Assembly: GCF_022398315.1 (NCBI RefSeq)
Contig: NZ_JAKEVF010000002.1
Location: 186,477 to 250,476, forward strand
From: Shewanella sp. Isolate11
GTDB lineage: Bacteria; Pseudomonadota; Gammaproteobacteria; Enterobacterales; Shewanellaceae
Length of the DNA stretch: 64,000 bases
Direction of reading: 5' to 3'
Shown one piece after another: positions 37,133 through 46,221 of the stretch (its first letter is position 1; each line of letters starts with the position of its first letter). The position numbers and the translations under genes were made by a program. The notes beneath the pieces were generated by a model that worked only from the letters and a program-made list of their open reading frames with translations, was not told the origin of the DNA and searched no databases.

Positions 37133-39040
37133 ATGGTTGAGCAGATCACTGCGATGTTGGGCCTGTTAGGGGTACTATCAATCTTATGTCAGTGGTTAGG
37201 GTGGAAGCTGCGAATACCCGCCATTTTACCTTTATTAATCTGTGGCTTATTAGTCGGTCCGGTATTCTCCGTGATGGACCCCGACGCTATTTTTGGCGAT
37301 CTGTTATTTCCTATTATCTCTCTTGGTGTTGCCGTTATCCTGTTTGAGGGCGCTTTGACCTTAAATTTCTCAGAGATCCGAGAGCATGGCCGTATGGTTA
37401 TTAATCTTGTGACCGTTGGGACGTTAATCACGTGGGGCGTTATTGCTAGTGCGACTCATTATATTATGGGGTTTGAATGGACTATGGCAATGCTGTTTGG
37501 TGCTTTAGTCGTGGTGACAGGACCGACCGTGATTGTGCCTATGCTGCGGAGTATTCGGCCTAAACCACAAATTGCCAGTATTTTGCGTTGGGAAGGGATT
37601 GTTATTGATCCCATCGGCGCCTTATTGGCGGTGTTAGTGTTCGAATATATTGCGGTGGCGGCATCGCCGACCAGTCATGTTCTGCATTCATTATTTAATA
37701 TGCTGGCCATAGGGCTTGGTATCGGCGCGGCCTGTGGTTATGGGATAGGTTTGATTATTCGTCGAGCACTGGTACCACATTACTTGAAGAACACCATGGT
37801 ACTTACCATCATGCTGGGTGCCTTTGTAGGCTCTAACCTACTTCAAGAGGAATCAGGTTTACTAACAGTGACCATCATGGGCATTTGGCTTGCTAATATG
37901 CGTGGTGTCGATATTGCCGATATTATCGAATTTAAAGAGACCCTTACGGTATTATTTATCTCCGGCTTATTCATCTTATTGGCTGCTCGTTTAGATTCAT
38001 CGGCGCTGCTGCATTTAGGCTGGCAAGGAGTAGCCGTATTATTGGTTGTGATGTTTGTAGCTCGTCCATTAAGTGTGTGGATATGTGGCATTGGTTGCTC
38101 GTTGCCTCGTGCAGATAAGTGGTTTTTAAGTTGGTTAGCACCACGCGGAATTGTTGCTGCGGCAGTTTCCTCCCTATTTGCAATCAAACTCGAAGCTCAG
38201 GGTGTTGATGGGGCAGAAAAAATCGTACCGCTGGTATTTTTGATCATTATTGGCACTGTGGTAGCACAAAGCTTAACTGCGGGCACTTGGGCTAGGTTTT
38301 TAGGGGTCAGTGCCGGTTCGGCGCAGGGTTTTCTTATTTTTGGGGCATCCAAATTTGCTCGTGCACTGGCGAAAGTCTTGCTAGCTAAGAATGTTCAGGT
38401 GATCTTAGCCGACAATAACTGGGATAATATTCGTCTAGCTCGCATGGATAATATCCCAGTGTATTTTGGTAATCCTGCATCTGAACATGCAGAGAACTCT
38501 ATTAATATGAATGGTATAGGTCGGCTTTTGGTGCTATCTCCTTATCGCCAGCTCAATCCATTAGTGACTTTTCATTATCAAGAGTTATTAGGTAAAAGTA
38601 AGGTGTTTGGCTTAAATAACAGTGAGGGCAGTAGTGCCCGCCATCAGTTGTCACAGGCTTATCAAAAGCGTTTATGCTTATTCGGTGAATCAGTTTCCTA
38701 TGCTCGTCTTGCGACAACCATGGCAAAAGGTGGTGTGATTAAGAGTACCAATTTGACCGATAACTTCACATTCGAACATTTTAAACAACGCTACGGTGAA
38801 GGCGCGTTACCCTTAATTTATTTACAAGAGGGGAAGGTGAGATTGGTCACTGACTCCGTGACCACATTGCCTGTGGGCATCGAATTGATCAGCCTGTTAA
38901 CCAGCGAAGCACTCAATGAGGCGCAAACCATCGATGACCAAAAAGAAGAGCTCAAGCAGAGTGAGAAACAGGCGAAAAAAACGAATGGCAAGGAAAGCGA
39001 TAAAGCCGCAGTAAAAGCTGCTTCAAAGAAAACGGCTTAG
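37133..39040 (+). CDS. CPA1-type Na+/H+ antiporter with C-terminal RCK/TrkA-N-like domain
   Basis: 635 residues with about 12 membrane segments over residues 5-395. Core motifs are VILFEGALTLNF near 63-74, VVVTGPTVIVPMLR near 125-138, WEGIVIDPIGALLAVLVFEY with the transport Asp, and LAPRGIVAAAVSSLFAI. After residue 395 a cytoplasmic Rossmann-like region starts GFLIFGASKFARALAKVLL, like TrkA-N regulatory domains, although the usual GxGxxG is altered to GASKFA. The end is highly charged and Lys-rich. Predicted to exchange cations for protons for pH or salt homeostasis; ion preference cannot be read from sequence. Confidence 0.9.
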   Translation: MVEQITAMLGLLGVLSILCQWLGWKLRIPAILPLLICGLLVGPVFSVMDPDAIFGDLLFPIISLGVAVILFEGALTLNFSEIREHGRMVINLVTVGTLITWGVIASATHYIMGFEWTMAMLFGALVVVTGPTVIVPMLRSIRPKPQIASILRWEGIVIDPIGALLAVLVFEYIAVAASPTSHVLHSLFNMLAIGLGIGAACGYGIGLIIRRALVPHYLKNTMVLTIMLGAFVGSNLLQEESGLLTVTIMGIWLANMRGVDIADIIEFKETLTVLFISGLFILLAARLDSSALLHLGWQGVAVLLVVMFVARPLSVWICGIGCSLPRADKWFLSWLAPRGIVAAAVSSLFAIKLEAQGVDGAEKIVPLVFLIIIGTVVAQSLTAGTWARFLGVSAGSAQGFLIFGASKFARALAKVLLAKNVQVILADNNWDNIRLARMDNIPVYFGNPASEHAENSINMNGIGRLLVLSPYRQLNPLVTFHYQELLGKSKVFGLNNSEGSSARHQLSQAYQKRLCLFGESVSYARLATTMAKGGVIKSTNLTDNFTFEHFKQRYGEGALPLIYLQEGKVRLVTDSVTTLPVGIELISLLTSEALNEAQTIDDQKEELKQSEKQAKKTNGKESDKAAVKAASKKTA

Positions 39041-39139
39041 CTTTAATACTAGTTAGTTTTAATATTTAGCTGTATTAAGTTAACCTCAACTTGGAATAAC
39101 CAAAGCCATTACGTTAGCTTGCATATTGTGGTTGAGATA

Positions 39140-39178
39140 AATAATAAAGCCCAACATAGGTTGGGCTTGATTATTTAT
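39140..39178. terminator. Bidirectional terminator between antiporter and fadE
   Basis: AAGCCCAAC and GTTGGGCTT pair around ATAG, flanked by A-rich and T-rich runs. It lies between convergent genes. Confidence 0.8.
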
Positions 39179-39197
39179 CTAGAGGTGTTTATGTAAG

Positions 39198-41645
39198 TTA
39201 AGCTGCTTGATGTTGTTTCTCGGTTTCAAGCATTTGAGCTTTGAGCTCTTGAGGATCGAAGTCAGCGACATTAATCGATTTCATTCGACCGATTTCGGCA
39301 CGCTCTAGTAGAGCCACTTCCTCGTCACTCAATATGCCTAAGGCTTTGCCTTGTGCAGCCAGTTTATCTAACCACATGAAAGGCAGGCGCTTTCCGCTGG
39401 CTTTACAAATCTTATTGTGCAGTGGTTCGCAAGCAAGAATGTCTTTAAAGGTCTGCTCTTGGATCCCCACTGCATTGTGTTCAGACGGAGTCCAGAACTG
39501 TCCTTTACCTAAACGCTCTCGGCTGGCACAAGGGGTTTGCATTATCTTAGCAACTTGGTGATCAAGCACGTCACTTGGGCGTTTAACTGTGCGGCCAAAT
39601 GGGAAAATCACTAGGCGTAACAGTTTCCCAAGGCCCATAGGGAAGTTATCGAGTAGATCATCTAATGAGTCCTGTAGCTTGTATAGCGCATCTTCAACGG
39701 CCCATTGTACCAAGGCGAGATCTTCAGTTTGACGCCCTTCATCTTGATAACGTTTCAGTGTTGCAGAAGCCAAATAAAGCTGACTGAGAAGATCACCGAG
39801 CCTGGCTGAAATACGTTCCTTACGTTTTAGTTCACCGCCAAGCGTTGCCATTGCCAAATCTGATAATAAAGCCAGGTTTGCACTAAAGCGATTCATTTGC
39901 TGATAATAACGCTTGGTTTTGTCATTATAAGGACTGTTTGAGAAACGGCTTGAGGTTAATCCTAGCCAAAAACTGCGAATGAAGTTACTGATGCTAAAGC
40001 CGATATGTCCAAATAGCGCCGAGTCAAAATCGTGAAGTGCTTTTTGAGTATCAGGGTCAAATGCCGACTCCATCTCTGCTAACACGTAAGGATGGCAGCG
40101 AATTGCGCCTTGACCATAGATGATCATTGAGCGGGTTAGAATATTTGCACCCTCAACGGTAATGGCGATAGGTGCAGCTTGATAGCCACGACCAAGATAG
40201 TTACCTTCACCTAAACAGACCCCTTTACCACCATGAATATCCATGGCATCGATAACGCATTTTTGCATACGGTCTGTAAGATGATATTTGACGATAGCCG
40301 AGATAACAGAAGGTTTTTCACCCATGTCTATGCCGGTAGTGGTTAAGCTAGTTACCGCATCCATCAAATAGGCATTACCACCGATACGCGCCATTGGCTC
40401 CTCGATTCCTTCAAGTTTACCGATAGGCAGTTTAAACTGACGACGAATACGAGCATAAGCACCTGTAGCAACCGCAGCGGTTTTTACCCCTCCAGCGGAA
40501 TTCGATGGCAAGGTAATACCACGGCCAACCGAGAGACATTCAACTAGCATACGCCAGCCTTGTCCTGCCATTTCTGGACCACCAATGATAAAACTTAATG
40601 GAACAAAAACTTCATTGCCGCGGGTAGGGCCATTTTGGAACATACAGTTCAGTGGGAAATGACGACGTCCGGTTTCAACTCCTGGTACATCAGTTGGGAT
40701 CAGAGCACAGGTGATGCCCAAGTCTGTTTTATCGCCGAGTAGTTTATCAGGATCTTGAAGTTTAAACGCCAGGCCTAACACAGTCGCGACGGGAGCTAAA
40801 GTGATATAACGTTTATTCCAAGTCAGCTTCATGCCGAGGACTTCTTCACCTTGCCATTGGCCTTTACACACTATGCCAAAGTCAGGGATAGCGCCGGCAT
40901 CACTGCCAGCCTCTGGACTAGTTAATGCAAAACAGGGTACTTCTAGTCCTTTGGCTAGACGAGGTAGGTAATGGTCTTGCTGATCTGGCGTACCATAGTG
41001 TTGTAATAGCTCCCCAGGCCCTAGAGAATTAGGTACACCTACGGTTGAGGCAAGCTCACTAGATACGCCTGCTAGTTTTTGTAATACCCGTGATTGTGCG
41101 TAAGCAGAATATTCTAGACCACCATATTTTTTCTTAATGATCATGGCGAAGAAGCCATGGTCTTTCAAATACTGCCAAATTTCAGCGGGTAGATCGGCAA
41201 GTTGATGAGAAACTTGATGCTGGTTGAGCATCTTACAGACTTCTTCAACGGGACCATCGAGAAAGGCTTGTTCTTCAGCGGTTAAACGTGCCACTGGATA
41301 GTTATGCAGCTTTTTCCAATTAGGTTTACCAGCAAACAGATCCGCTTCCCACCAAGTGGTTCCCGCTTCAATGGCTTCTTTTTCGGTAGTCGACATCTCA
41401 GGCATAATGCTTTTATAAAGTTTTAATAGCGGCTTGGTGATCAGGTTTTTTCTTATGGGGCCGACATTAAGAGGAAGTGCGATCAATAAAAACAGTAACC
41501 ATGAGATGGGGCCGATTATTCCGGTTGCCGTTCCGGCAGCCATGATAATGGCAACGACGACACTCGAGGTGAATAAAGAAACTCTGATATAGGCGAGAGC
41601 GCCTAAGGTAAACAGCACTAAAAAAATCCAAAATAAACTAGTCAC
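39198..41645 (-). CDS. fadE: Acyl-CoA dehydrogenase, FadE type
   Basis: 815 residues, the long membrane-associated FadE form that carries out the first dehydrogenation of fatty-acid beta-oxidation. Start: GTG at 41645 with AAGGAG six bases upstream; the TTG frame opening at 41666 contains that ribosome site and is not used. Two or three N-terminal hydrophobic segments span about residues 5-60. They precede the dehydrogenase core, with [40 protein letters not shown] and the DUF1974 C-terminal part (about 520-800). A PsrA-like palindrome lies about 135 bp upstream. Confidence 0.96.
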   Translation of the reverse strand: MTSLFWIFLVLFTLGALAYIRVSLFTSSVVVAIIMAAGTATGIIGPISWLLFLLIALPLNVGPIRKNLITKPLLKLYKSIMPEMSTTEKEAIEAGTTWWEADLFAGKPNWKKLHNYPVARLTAEEQAFLDGPVEEVCKMLNQHQVSHQLADLPAEIWQYLKDHGFFAMIIKKKYGGLEYSAYAQSRVLQKLAGVSSELASTVGVPNSLGPGELLQHYGTPDQQDHYLPRLAKGLEVPCFALTSPEAGSDAGAIPDFGIVCKGQWQGEEVLGMKLTWNKRYITLAPVATVLGLAFKLQDPDKLLGDKTDLGITCALIPTDVPGVETGRRHFPLNCMFQNGPTRGNEVFVPLSFIIGGPEMAGQGWRMLVECLSVGRGITLPSNSAGGVKTAAVATGAYARIRRQFKLPIGKLEGIEEPMARIGGNAYLMDAVTSLTTTGIDMGEKPSVISAIVKYHLTDRMQKCVIDAMDIHGGKGVCLGEGNYLGRGYQAAPIAITVEGANILTRSMIIYGQGAIRCHPYVLAEMESAFDPDTQKALHDFDSALFGHIGFSISNFIRSFWLGLTSSRFSNSPYNDKTKRYYQQMNRFSANLALLSDLAMATLGGELKRKERISARLGDLLSQLYLASATLKRYQDEGRQTEDLALVQWAVEDALYKLQDSLDDLLDNFPMGLGKLLRLVIFPFGRTVKRPSDVLDHQVAKIMQTPCASRERLGKGQFWTPSEHNAVGIQEQTFKDILACEPLHNKICKASGKRLPFMWLDKLAAQGKALGILSDEEVALLERAEIGRMKSINVADFDPQELKAQMLETEKQHQAA

Positions 41646-41779
41646 GATATTCTCCTTCAATGGCAACTATTGTCTGCACAGAATCACTGTTTTTGTATGA
41701 TGGTTATCACAATTATAGGTTGTGGTCTGACCTGTGTCGCATAAAATCTAACCTCCTATAGTATTTTATACAAGGGTTT

Positions 41780-41797
41780 TTCAAACAATTGTTTAAA
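41780..41797. promoter_or_regulatory. Candidate PsrA fatty-acid regulator operator
   Basis: A near-perfect 18-bp palindrome whose core is AAACAATTGTTT, matching the known PsrA pattern of AAAC half-sites with a short spacer and GTTT. PsrA is the TetR-type fatty-acid degradation regulator of Pseudomonas and Shewanella. Placement between divergent fadE and yafJ fits. Confidence 0.5.
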
Positions 41798-41885
41798 TAA
41801 TTTTATTTCGATGAGGATTCCACACACAGCTTCAACTGGTTAGAATGATTGATTATGCAAAATAGTGATTAAAGGTAAGCTTTAT

Positions 41886-42668
41886 ATGTGTGAGTTACTA
41901 GCCATGAGTGCTAACGTGCCAACGGATATCGTGTTTAGTTTTACTGGCTTAGCAGAGCGTGGTGGGGTAACTGGACCTCATGTTGATGGTTGGGGTATCA
42001 CCTTTTATGAAGGTAAAGGTAATCGCACTTTTAAAGATGCCCGTCCCAGTAGTCAATCCCATGTAGCTAAACTGATCAAGTCATATCCGATCAAGAGTGA
42101 GGTGGTGGTTAGCCATATCCGTCAAGCGAATCGGGGTTGTGTCTCGTTGGAAAACACCCATCCTTTTACTCGTGAACTCTGGGGACGTTATTGGACTTAC
42201 GCCCATAACGGCCAACTAAGCGATTATCAGGATAAGTTTAATGTGTCGCGCTATCAACCTGTGGGTGATACCGACAGCGAATTGGCTTTCTGTTGGATTT
42301 TAGAGAATCTTGCTAAGCAATTTGGTGACAAACAGCCGGATGATTTACTTGCTGTTTACCGTTATGTGGCAACTCTTGCCGATGAAATCCGTCAGCTTGG
42401 GGTATTTAATATGATCCTCAGTGATGGCGAACATTTAATGAGCTATTGTAGTAATAATCTATGCCATATTACCCGTCGGGCCCCTTTTGGTAAGGCAAAG
42501 CTAATTGATACAGATGTGGTGATTGATTTTGATAAAGAAACCACGCCCAATGACATAGTCACAGTTATTGCGACCCGCCCCTTAACCGATAACGAACTAT
42601 GGCAGATTTTAACTCCGGGCGATTGGAAAGTATTTCGCTATGGTGAAGTAGTGCTGGGCAATACTTAA
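41886..42668 (+). CDS. yafJ: Class II glutamine amidotransferase, YafJ-like
   Basis: 260 residues from the ATG at 41886. After removal of Met, the catalytic Cys2 becomes the N-terminal nucleophile (MCELLAMSANVPTDIVFSF). This fixes the start against a longer frame opening 21 bp earlier. Glutaminase motifs are HVDGWGITFYEG, SHIRQANRG, NTHPFTRELWG and YAHNGQLSDY. No synthase domain is attached, so the acceptor of the released ammonia or glutamyl group is unknown. fadE-yafJ proximity is also seen in E. coli. Confidence 0.93.
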   Translation: MCELLAMSANVPTDIVFSFTGLAERGGVTGPHVDGWGITFYEGKGNRTFKDARPSSQSHVAKLIKSYPIKSEVVVSHIRQANRGCVSLENTHPFTRELWGRYWTYAHNGQLSDYQDKFNVSRYQPVGDTDSELAFCWILENLAKQFGDKQPDDLLAVYRYVATLADEIRQLGVFNMILSDGEHLMSYCSNNLCHITRRAPFGKAKLIDTDVVIDFDKETTPNDIVTVIATRPLTDNELWQILTPGDWKVFRYGEVVLGNT

Positions 42669-42687
42669 TGGTTGCTTAGGTAAAAAG

Positions 42688-42720
42688 AAAGGGCGAGGTT
42701 TACTATCTCGCCCTTTTTTT
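42688..42720. terminator. Terminator between yafJ and DUF3108 gene
   Basis: AAAGGGCGAG pairs with CTCGCCCTTT around a 9-nt loop, followed by T-run. Placed 20 bp after the yafJ stop; it could also end the convergent minus-strand transcript. Confidence 0.88.
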
Positions 42721-42749
42721 AACTGATTATATGCACTCATCAACCGAGA

Positions 42750-43583
42750 TTATTTAGGCTCAGGCTGCTCATCTTTGTTAGCGGCCTCGGTAACGGATTG
42801 ATTTTCTGGCGCCGTGGATTCAGCTTGTTCTTGGGTTTGCTTTGTTGACTCAGTGTTTACAGCATCTTCTACTGCGCTAAATTGATAGTTAAGTAACTTG
42901 ATATCAAGTTGTTTACTACCTTTCTCGAAATGGGTCAGCCTGATGGGGAGGTAGGCCAACTCAGGTGACATCCAGAAGAAGGTTTGGCGTTTAGTATTGT
43001 CCCTGACAACTTCTATTTTAACGGTGTCATAGGTACCACTTTCAATGGTGACTTTTTCCTTTCCTAACACTTTAAAGTCATAATCGTCTAGCTCACCACT
43101 CTTGACCATTTTATAGTGCAAGGTTTTAGCGCCAGCACTGATATCCAGTCTAAATTGCAGTTGCGCGACCAAGGGATCATACAGATCTTCTGTATACGGA
43201 AATTTAGCTCGTTCATCTTTATAGCGACTATGAACTAGTTTTTGATCGATAACAAAAGCAGCCTGTTCTTGAAAATCGGGCCCCGTTCCGCTGCGGTTGT
43301 GGGTATAACGCATAGGGGTTAAACGAGTGCCATCATAAGAAAAGGTGCTTTTGAGGGTGCGTTTATCGGAAAGCATTAATAGGCTGAGATCACTGTCGAA
43401 ACGGTAGTTATATACATTGTCTTCAGGGGGAGAAAGTTGATAACGAGCCTTACCTAAATTGATGCTGCCATAGTCCACTAAATATTCAGCCGTTTGAGGG
43501 GCTAATGGGTTTTCGATAGCTGCTACGTTAAGTGGTAACAAAAATAGGCTTGATATGATGAATTTGGTTTTCATTTTCGACAC
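42750..43583 (-). CDS. DUF3108 periplasmic protein
   Basis: 277 residues. The start is GTG at 43583, preferred because a GGAG lies 7 bp upstream; an ATG three codons later is too far from it. A signal peptide (about 1-22, ending NVAA) precedes the DUF3108 domain, recognisable by AEYLVDYGSINLGKARYQL and RQTFFWMSPELAYLPIRLTH. A low-complexity acidic Gln/Glu-rich tail begins near residue 238. Members are exported beta-rich proteins of unknown role. It lies 23 bp after the atl gene and is probably co-transcribed with it. Confidence 0.82.
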   Translation of the reverse strand: MSKMKTKFIISSLFLLPLNVAAIENPLAPQTAEYLVDYGSINLGKARYQLSPPEDNVYNYRFDSDLSLLMLSDKRTLKSTFSYDGTRLTPMRYTHNRSGTGPDFQEQAAFVIDQKLVHSRYKDERAKFPYTEDLYDPLVAQLQFRLDISAGAKTLHYKMVKSGELDDYDFKVLGKEKVTIESGTYDTVKIEVVRDNTKRQTFFWMSPELAYLPIRLTHFEKGSKQLDIKLLNYQFSAVEDAVNTESTKQTQEQAESTAPENQSVTEAANKDEQPEPK

Positions 43584-43606
43584 TCAAAATCTCCAGTCAC
43601 AAATAC

Positions 43607-43957
43607 TTAGTATGCTAGTTCAAGCATTAATGTCGCTAAATCAGGGTGCCACTTATAAGTAGACAGTTTTATCTTGCCACGGTTCACTTCTATATCCTCA
43701 CTTCTTAACAACTGAATTTGTTCAATATAAGCGGGAGTGTTTTCAGGAAATGAAATTTTTCCTTGGCTGTTAATGACCCTATACCAAGGTAGATTAAGCT
43801 GCTTAGGGGCTAATTTAAGTGCTCGAGATACATATCGTGCTCGACCTGGTAAGCCGGCAAGATCGGCAATTTTTCCATAACAACTGACTTTGCCCTTGGG
43901 AATTAACCCTACAACATGCCAAATTTTTGCCATGGGGGATAAGGCGTTTTGTTTCAC
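43607..43957 (-). CDS. atl: Alkyltransferase-like protein (MGMT family, no active Cys)
   Basis: 116 residues from a GTG at 43957, with an AGGA site 6 bp upstream. It resembles the DNA-binding C-terminal half of O6-methylguanine-DNA methyltransferase: KIWHVVGLIPKGKVSCYGKI and GRARYVSRALKLAP (recognition helix). The expected PCHRV active site reads LPWYRVI, so Trp replaces the acceptor Cys near residue 57. Such ATL proteins bind O6-alkylguanine and flag it for nucleotide excision repair rather than reversing it. Confidence 0.92.
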   Translation of the reverse strand: MKQNALSPMAKIWHVVGLIPKGKVSCYGKIADLAGLPGRARYVSRALKLAPKQLNLPWYRVINSQGKISFPENTPAYIEQIQLLRSEDIEVNRGKIKLSTYKWHPDLATLMLELAY

Positions 43958-44234
43958 TTGCCATCCTTGCAGTCAATTAAAAATCAGAAAGTTATTGCAT
44001 GGTAAACCACTCCTTGGCTAATAAAAAGTCCTTACGATCAACTTTAGTTGCTATTTAAATTATTGATCTATATTCGATAATATTTCTTTTGTTAAATATT
44101 TTTTATATTTAAATCAATAACTAATGAGTTGAACTATTTTATCGATATGCTGATTATATTTAGCCTGTAGTGCTAGAGTTGCCTTTCATCAGGATTGGGT
44201 CATAATGTCGACAAATTTTTCGAGTCTAGATGAT

Positions 44235-44726
44235 ATGTCTGTATTAAAAATCCTTACTATTCCTGATGAACGCCTGCAACGCAAAGCTAAAACGGTTACT
44301 GATATCGAAGCCGTACAAGCTTCTATCGATGATTTAATCGACACCCTTTATGACACCGATGATGGTATTGGACTGGCTGCGACTCAAGTTGGCAGTGAGC
44401 ATGCCATTTTGGTGATCGATTTATCAGATTCTCGTGACCAGCCTTTAGTGTTGATAAACCCGGAGTTTATTGAACGTACCGGCGAATATGTTGGTGAAGA
44501 GGGATGTTTATCCATTCCTGGTTATCGTTCAAAAGTGAATCGTTTTGAGAAAGTGAAAGTGAAAGCACTCGATCGCCAAGGTGAGCCCCTGGAGATAGAG
44601 AGCGATGATTTTCTGGCTATCGTGATCCAACATGAAATGGACCATCTTGATGGTAAGGTGTTTATTGAGCACTTATCGAAACTGAAGCAACAAATTGCAC
44701 TTCGTAAGGTAAACAAGTATCGCTAA
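44235..44726 (+). CDS. def: Peptide deformylase
   Basis: 163 residues from the ATG at 44235 (MSVLKILTIPDERLQRKA), the usual family start. An ATG at 44205 has a better AGGA ribosome site and would add ten residues, so the start is uncertain. It removes the formyl group from new proteins. The metal site is complete: motif 1 GIGLAATQVG, motif 2 EEGCLSIPG with the Cys ligand and motif 3 QHEMDHLDGK. The gene is not next to fmt, so it is probably one of several deformylases in the genome (inference). Confidence 0.92.
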   Translation: MSVLKILTIPDERLQRKAKTVTDIEAVQASIDDLIDTLYDTDDGIGLAATQVGSEHAILVIDLSDSRDQPLVLINPEFIERTGEYVGEEGCLSIPGYRSKVNRFEKVKVKALDRQGEPLEIESDDFLAIVIQHEMDHLDGKVFIEHLSKLKQQIALRKVNKYR

Positions 44727-44761
44727 AGCGAGTTGTTAAAGCTTAAGATTAGGGATCGAGT

Positions 44762-45274
44762 TTGATTCAGATTGTATTACTGACTCATGAGCGTGAAATC
44801 GCACGTCCAACTAATACGGGCCAGTTGGCATTAAAAGGATTTCCCCAATATTGTCGACGCATAATATGGTCGAGAACGGCTGCCGATAACGAACTTAAAC
44901 AAGCCTGTGAAAGCCAGCAGGCTCTGTTGCTGTTTCCTGAAACGCAACAGGACCCTTTGCATGAGCGCGAGCAACCACAATCTCAACCACAATCCCCGAC
45001 AGACCCGCAGCTGTTATCAAATAAACAGATTATTATCTTGGATGCCACCTGGCAGGAAGCGCGAAAGATGGTGCGTCAGAGTCCATATCTACAACAGGCT
45101 CAGCGTTACTCGTTACAGGGCCAATCTAGTTCGCAATATCAGCTTCGGCGAAATCAGTTAACTGATGGTTTATGTACTCTTGAGTGCGTACAAGCGCTAT
45201 TTACTCAATTGAATATGAATCAGCAGGCTGAGCAGCTACAACAAGTATTTCAATTATTTAACCAGAAAAAATGA
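44762..45274 (+). CDS. DTW-domain protein, putative tRNA-uridine aminocarboxypropyltransferase
   Basis: 170 residues from TTG 44762. Matches to the DTW/TapT family are VLLTHEREIARPTNTG, IIWSRTA, LLFPE, IILDATWQEARKMVRQSPYL and YQLRRN, followed by LCTLECVQAL. TapT adds the acp group to uridine-47 of tRNA using SAM. Compared with E. coli TapT (YfiP, over 200 residues), the N-terminal Cys-rich metal segment is absent and no in-frame upstream codons could supply it. Substrate may therefore differ. The gene follows def by 35 bp. Confidence 0.82.
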   Translation: MIQIVLLTHEREIARPTNTGQLALKGFPQYCRRIIWSRTAADNELKQACESQQALLLFPETQQDPLHEREQPQSQPQSPTDPQLLSNKQIIILDATWQEARKMVRQSPYLQQAQRYSLQGQSSSQYQLRRNQLTDGLCTLECVQALFTQLNMNQQAEQLQQVFQLFNQKK

Positions 45275-45299
45275 GCCCTAGTGGCTCAGTTTTTCTGGT
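45261..45299. terminator. Bidirectional terminator between DTW gene and hemolysin III gene
   Basis: TGAGCC and GGCTCA pair around CTAGT. Outer arms ACCAGAAAAA and TTTTTCTGGT add ten further pairs across a small internal loop, giving A- and T-runs on both strands. Confidence 0.85.
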
Positions 45300-45329
45300 A
45301 AATTTATTCGTGATTCAATTTGTTGCGGC

Positions 45330-46004
45330 TTAAATTAGCGTCAAATATACACATAAGAAATGGCTTAGTGCGCCTAATAAGACAAATAGATGCCAAATAG
45401 CATGATTGTATGGAATGTTTTTACCCACATAGAATACCACCCCCACACTGTAGAATAGACCGCCCGCGAGTAACAGGTTAAAGCCCAAAGAAGTCATTGC
45501 GGCAATCAGATCTTCTAGCACTACCATGCAGAGCCAACCCATCACTAAGTACAAAATCACACTAAAGACTTTAAAGCGATGAATAAAAATCGTTTTAAAT
45601 AATACCCCGCCCACAGCTAGACTCCAGATGGCAATGAGTATGATCTGTGCTTGCACACCATCGAGTGTATTTAACATCAGGGGAGTGTAAGTGCCGGCAA
45701 TCAGTAGGTAAATCGCACAATGATCAGCAATTTTCAGTTTATGCTTCAATCTGGGATCACGAACGCTGTGATAGAGGGTAGAGCAGAGGAATAATAAGAT
45801 AATGCTACAACAGTATATGATAACACCACTAAGTTGTACGCTTGTAAGGTTATTGAGTCCTTTGTTGATGGAAAAAATCAGGGCTAATATTCCTGCAATG
45901 ACTCCAACGCCGTGGCTGACCGCGTTGGCGAATTCTTCATTAGCACTATATGGTGCAGATGCAGCGGGCATCTTAGTGGCTATTGATGTTGGTTGACTTG
46001 TCAT
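45330..46004 (-). CDS. yqfA: Hemolysin III family membrane protein (YqfA)
   Basis: 224 residues with seven predicted membrane helices. Conserved family histidines are seen in NAVSHGVGVIAG, LFLCSTLYHSVRD, KIADHCAIYLLIAGTYTP and HAIWHLFVLLGALSHF. It belongs to the PAQR/hemolysin III group, which is often considered metal-dependent and lipid-related. Enterobacterial yqfA has a predicted FabR site and is thought to be linked with unsaturated fatty-acid homeostasis; a matching operator lies 71 bp upstream here. Confidence 0.92.
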   Translation of the reverse strand: MTSQPTSIATKMPAASAPYSANEEFANAVSHGVGVIAGILALIFSINKGLNNLTSVQLSGVIIYCCSIILLFLCSTLYHSVRDPRLKHKLKIADHCAIYLLIAGTYTPLMLNTLDGVQAQIILIAIWSLAVGGVLFKTIFIHRFKVFSVILYLVMGWLCMVVLEDLIAAMTSLGFNLLLAGGLFYSVGVVFYVGKNIPYNHAIWHLFVLLGALSHFLCVYLTLI

Positions 46005-46074
46005 AAATGATTATTACTATCTGGTTAGACCTGATTAGCCGCAGTGTAACAACAAACTCTTACCAATACCAGAC

Positions 46075-46092
46075 AGCTTACACGTGTAAGCT
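46075..46092. promoter_or_regulatory. FabR-like operator upstream of yqfA
   Basis: Perfect 18-bp palindrome AGCTTACACGTGTAAGCT. It follows the FabR (YijC) pattern as I recall it, AGCGTACA-NN-TGT-CGCT, with the central ACACGTGT kept. Placement 71 bp upstream of the yqfA start matches the predicted FabR target in E. coli. Confidence 0.75.
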
Positions 46093-46221
46093 AAAGCTTG
46101 TTGTGTAGATATAGCAGTTCAAGCTAGTTTAACCTTAGTTTAGTTAAATTTTATTTCTTATAAATACAGTTAATTATCATTTATACAAAGACTTATGCTT
46201 TATATTTTGCAAGCTAAAGTA

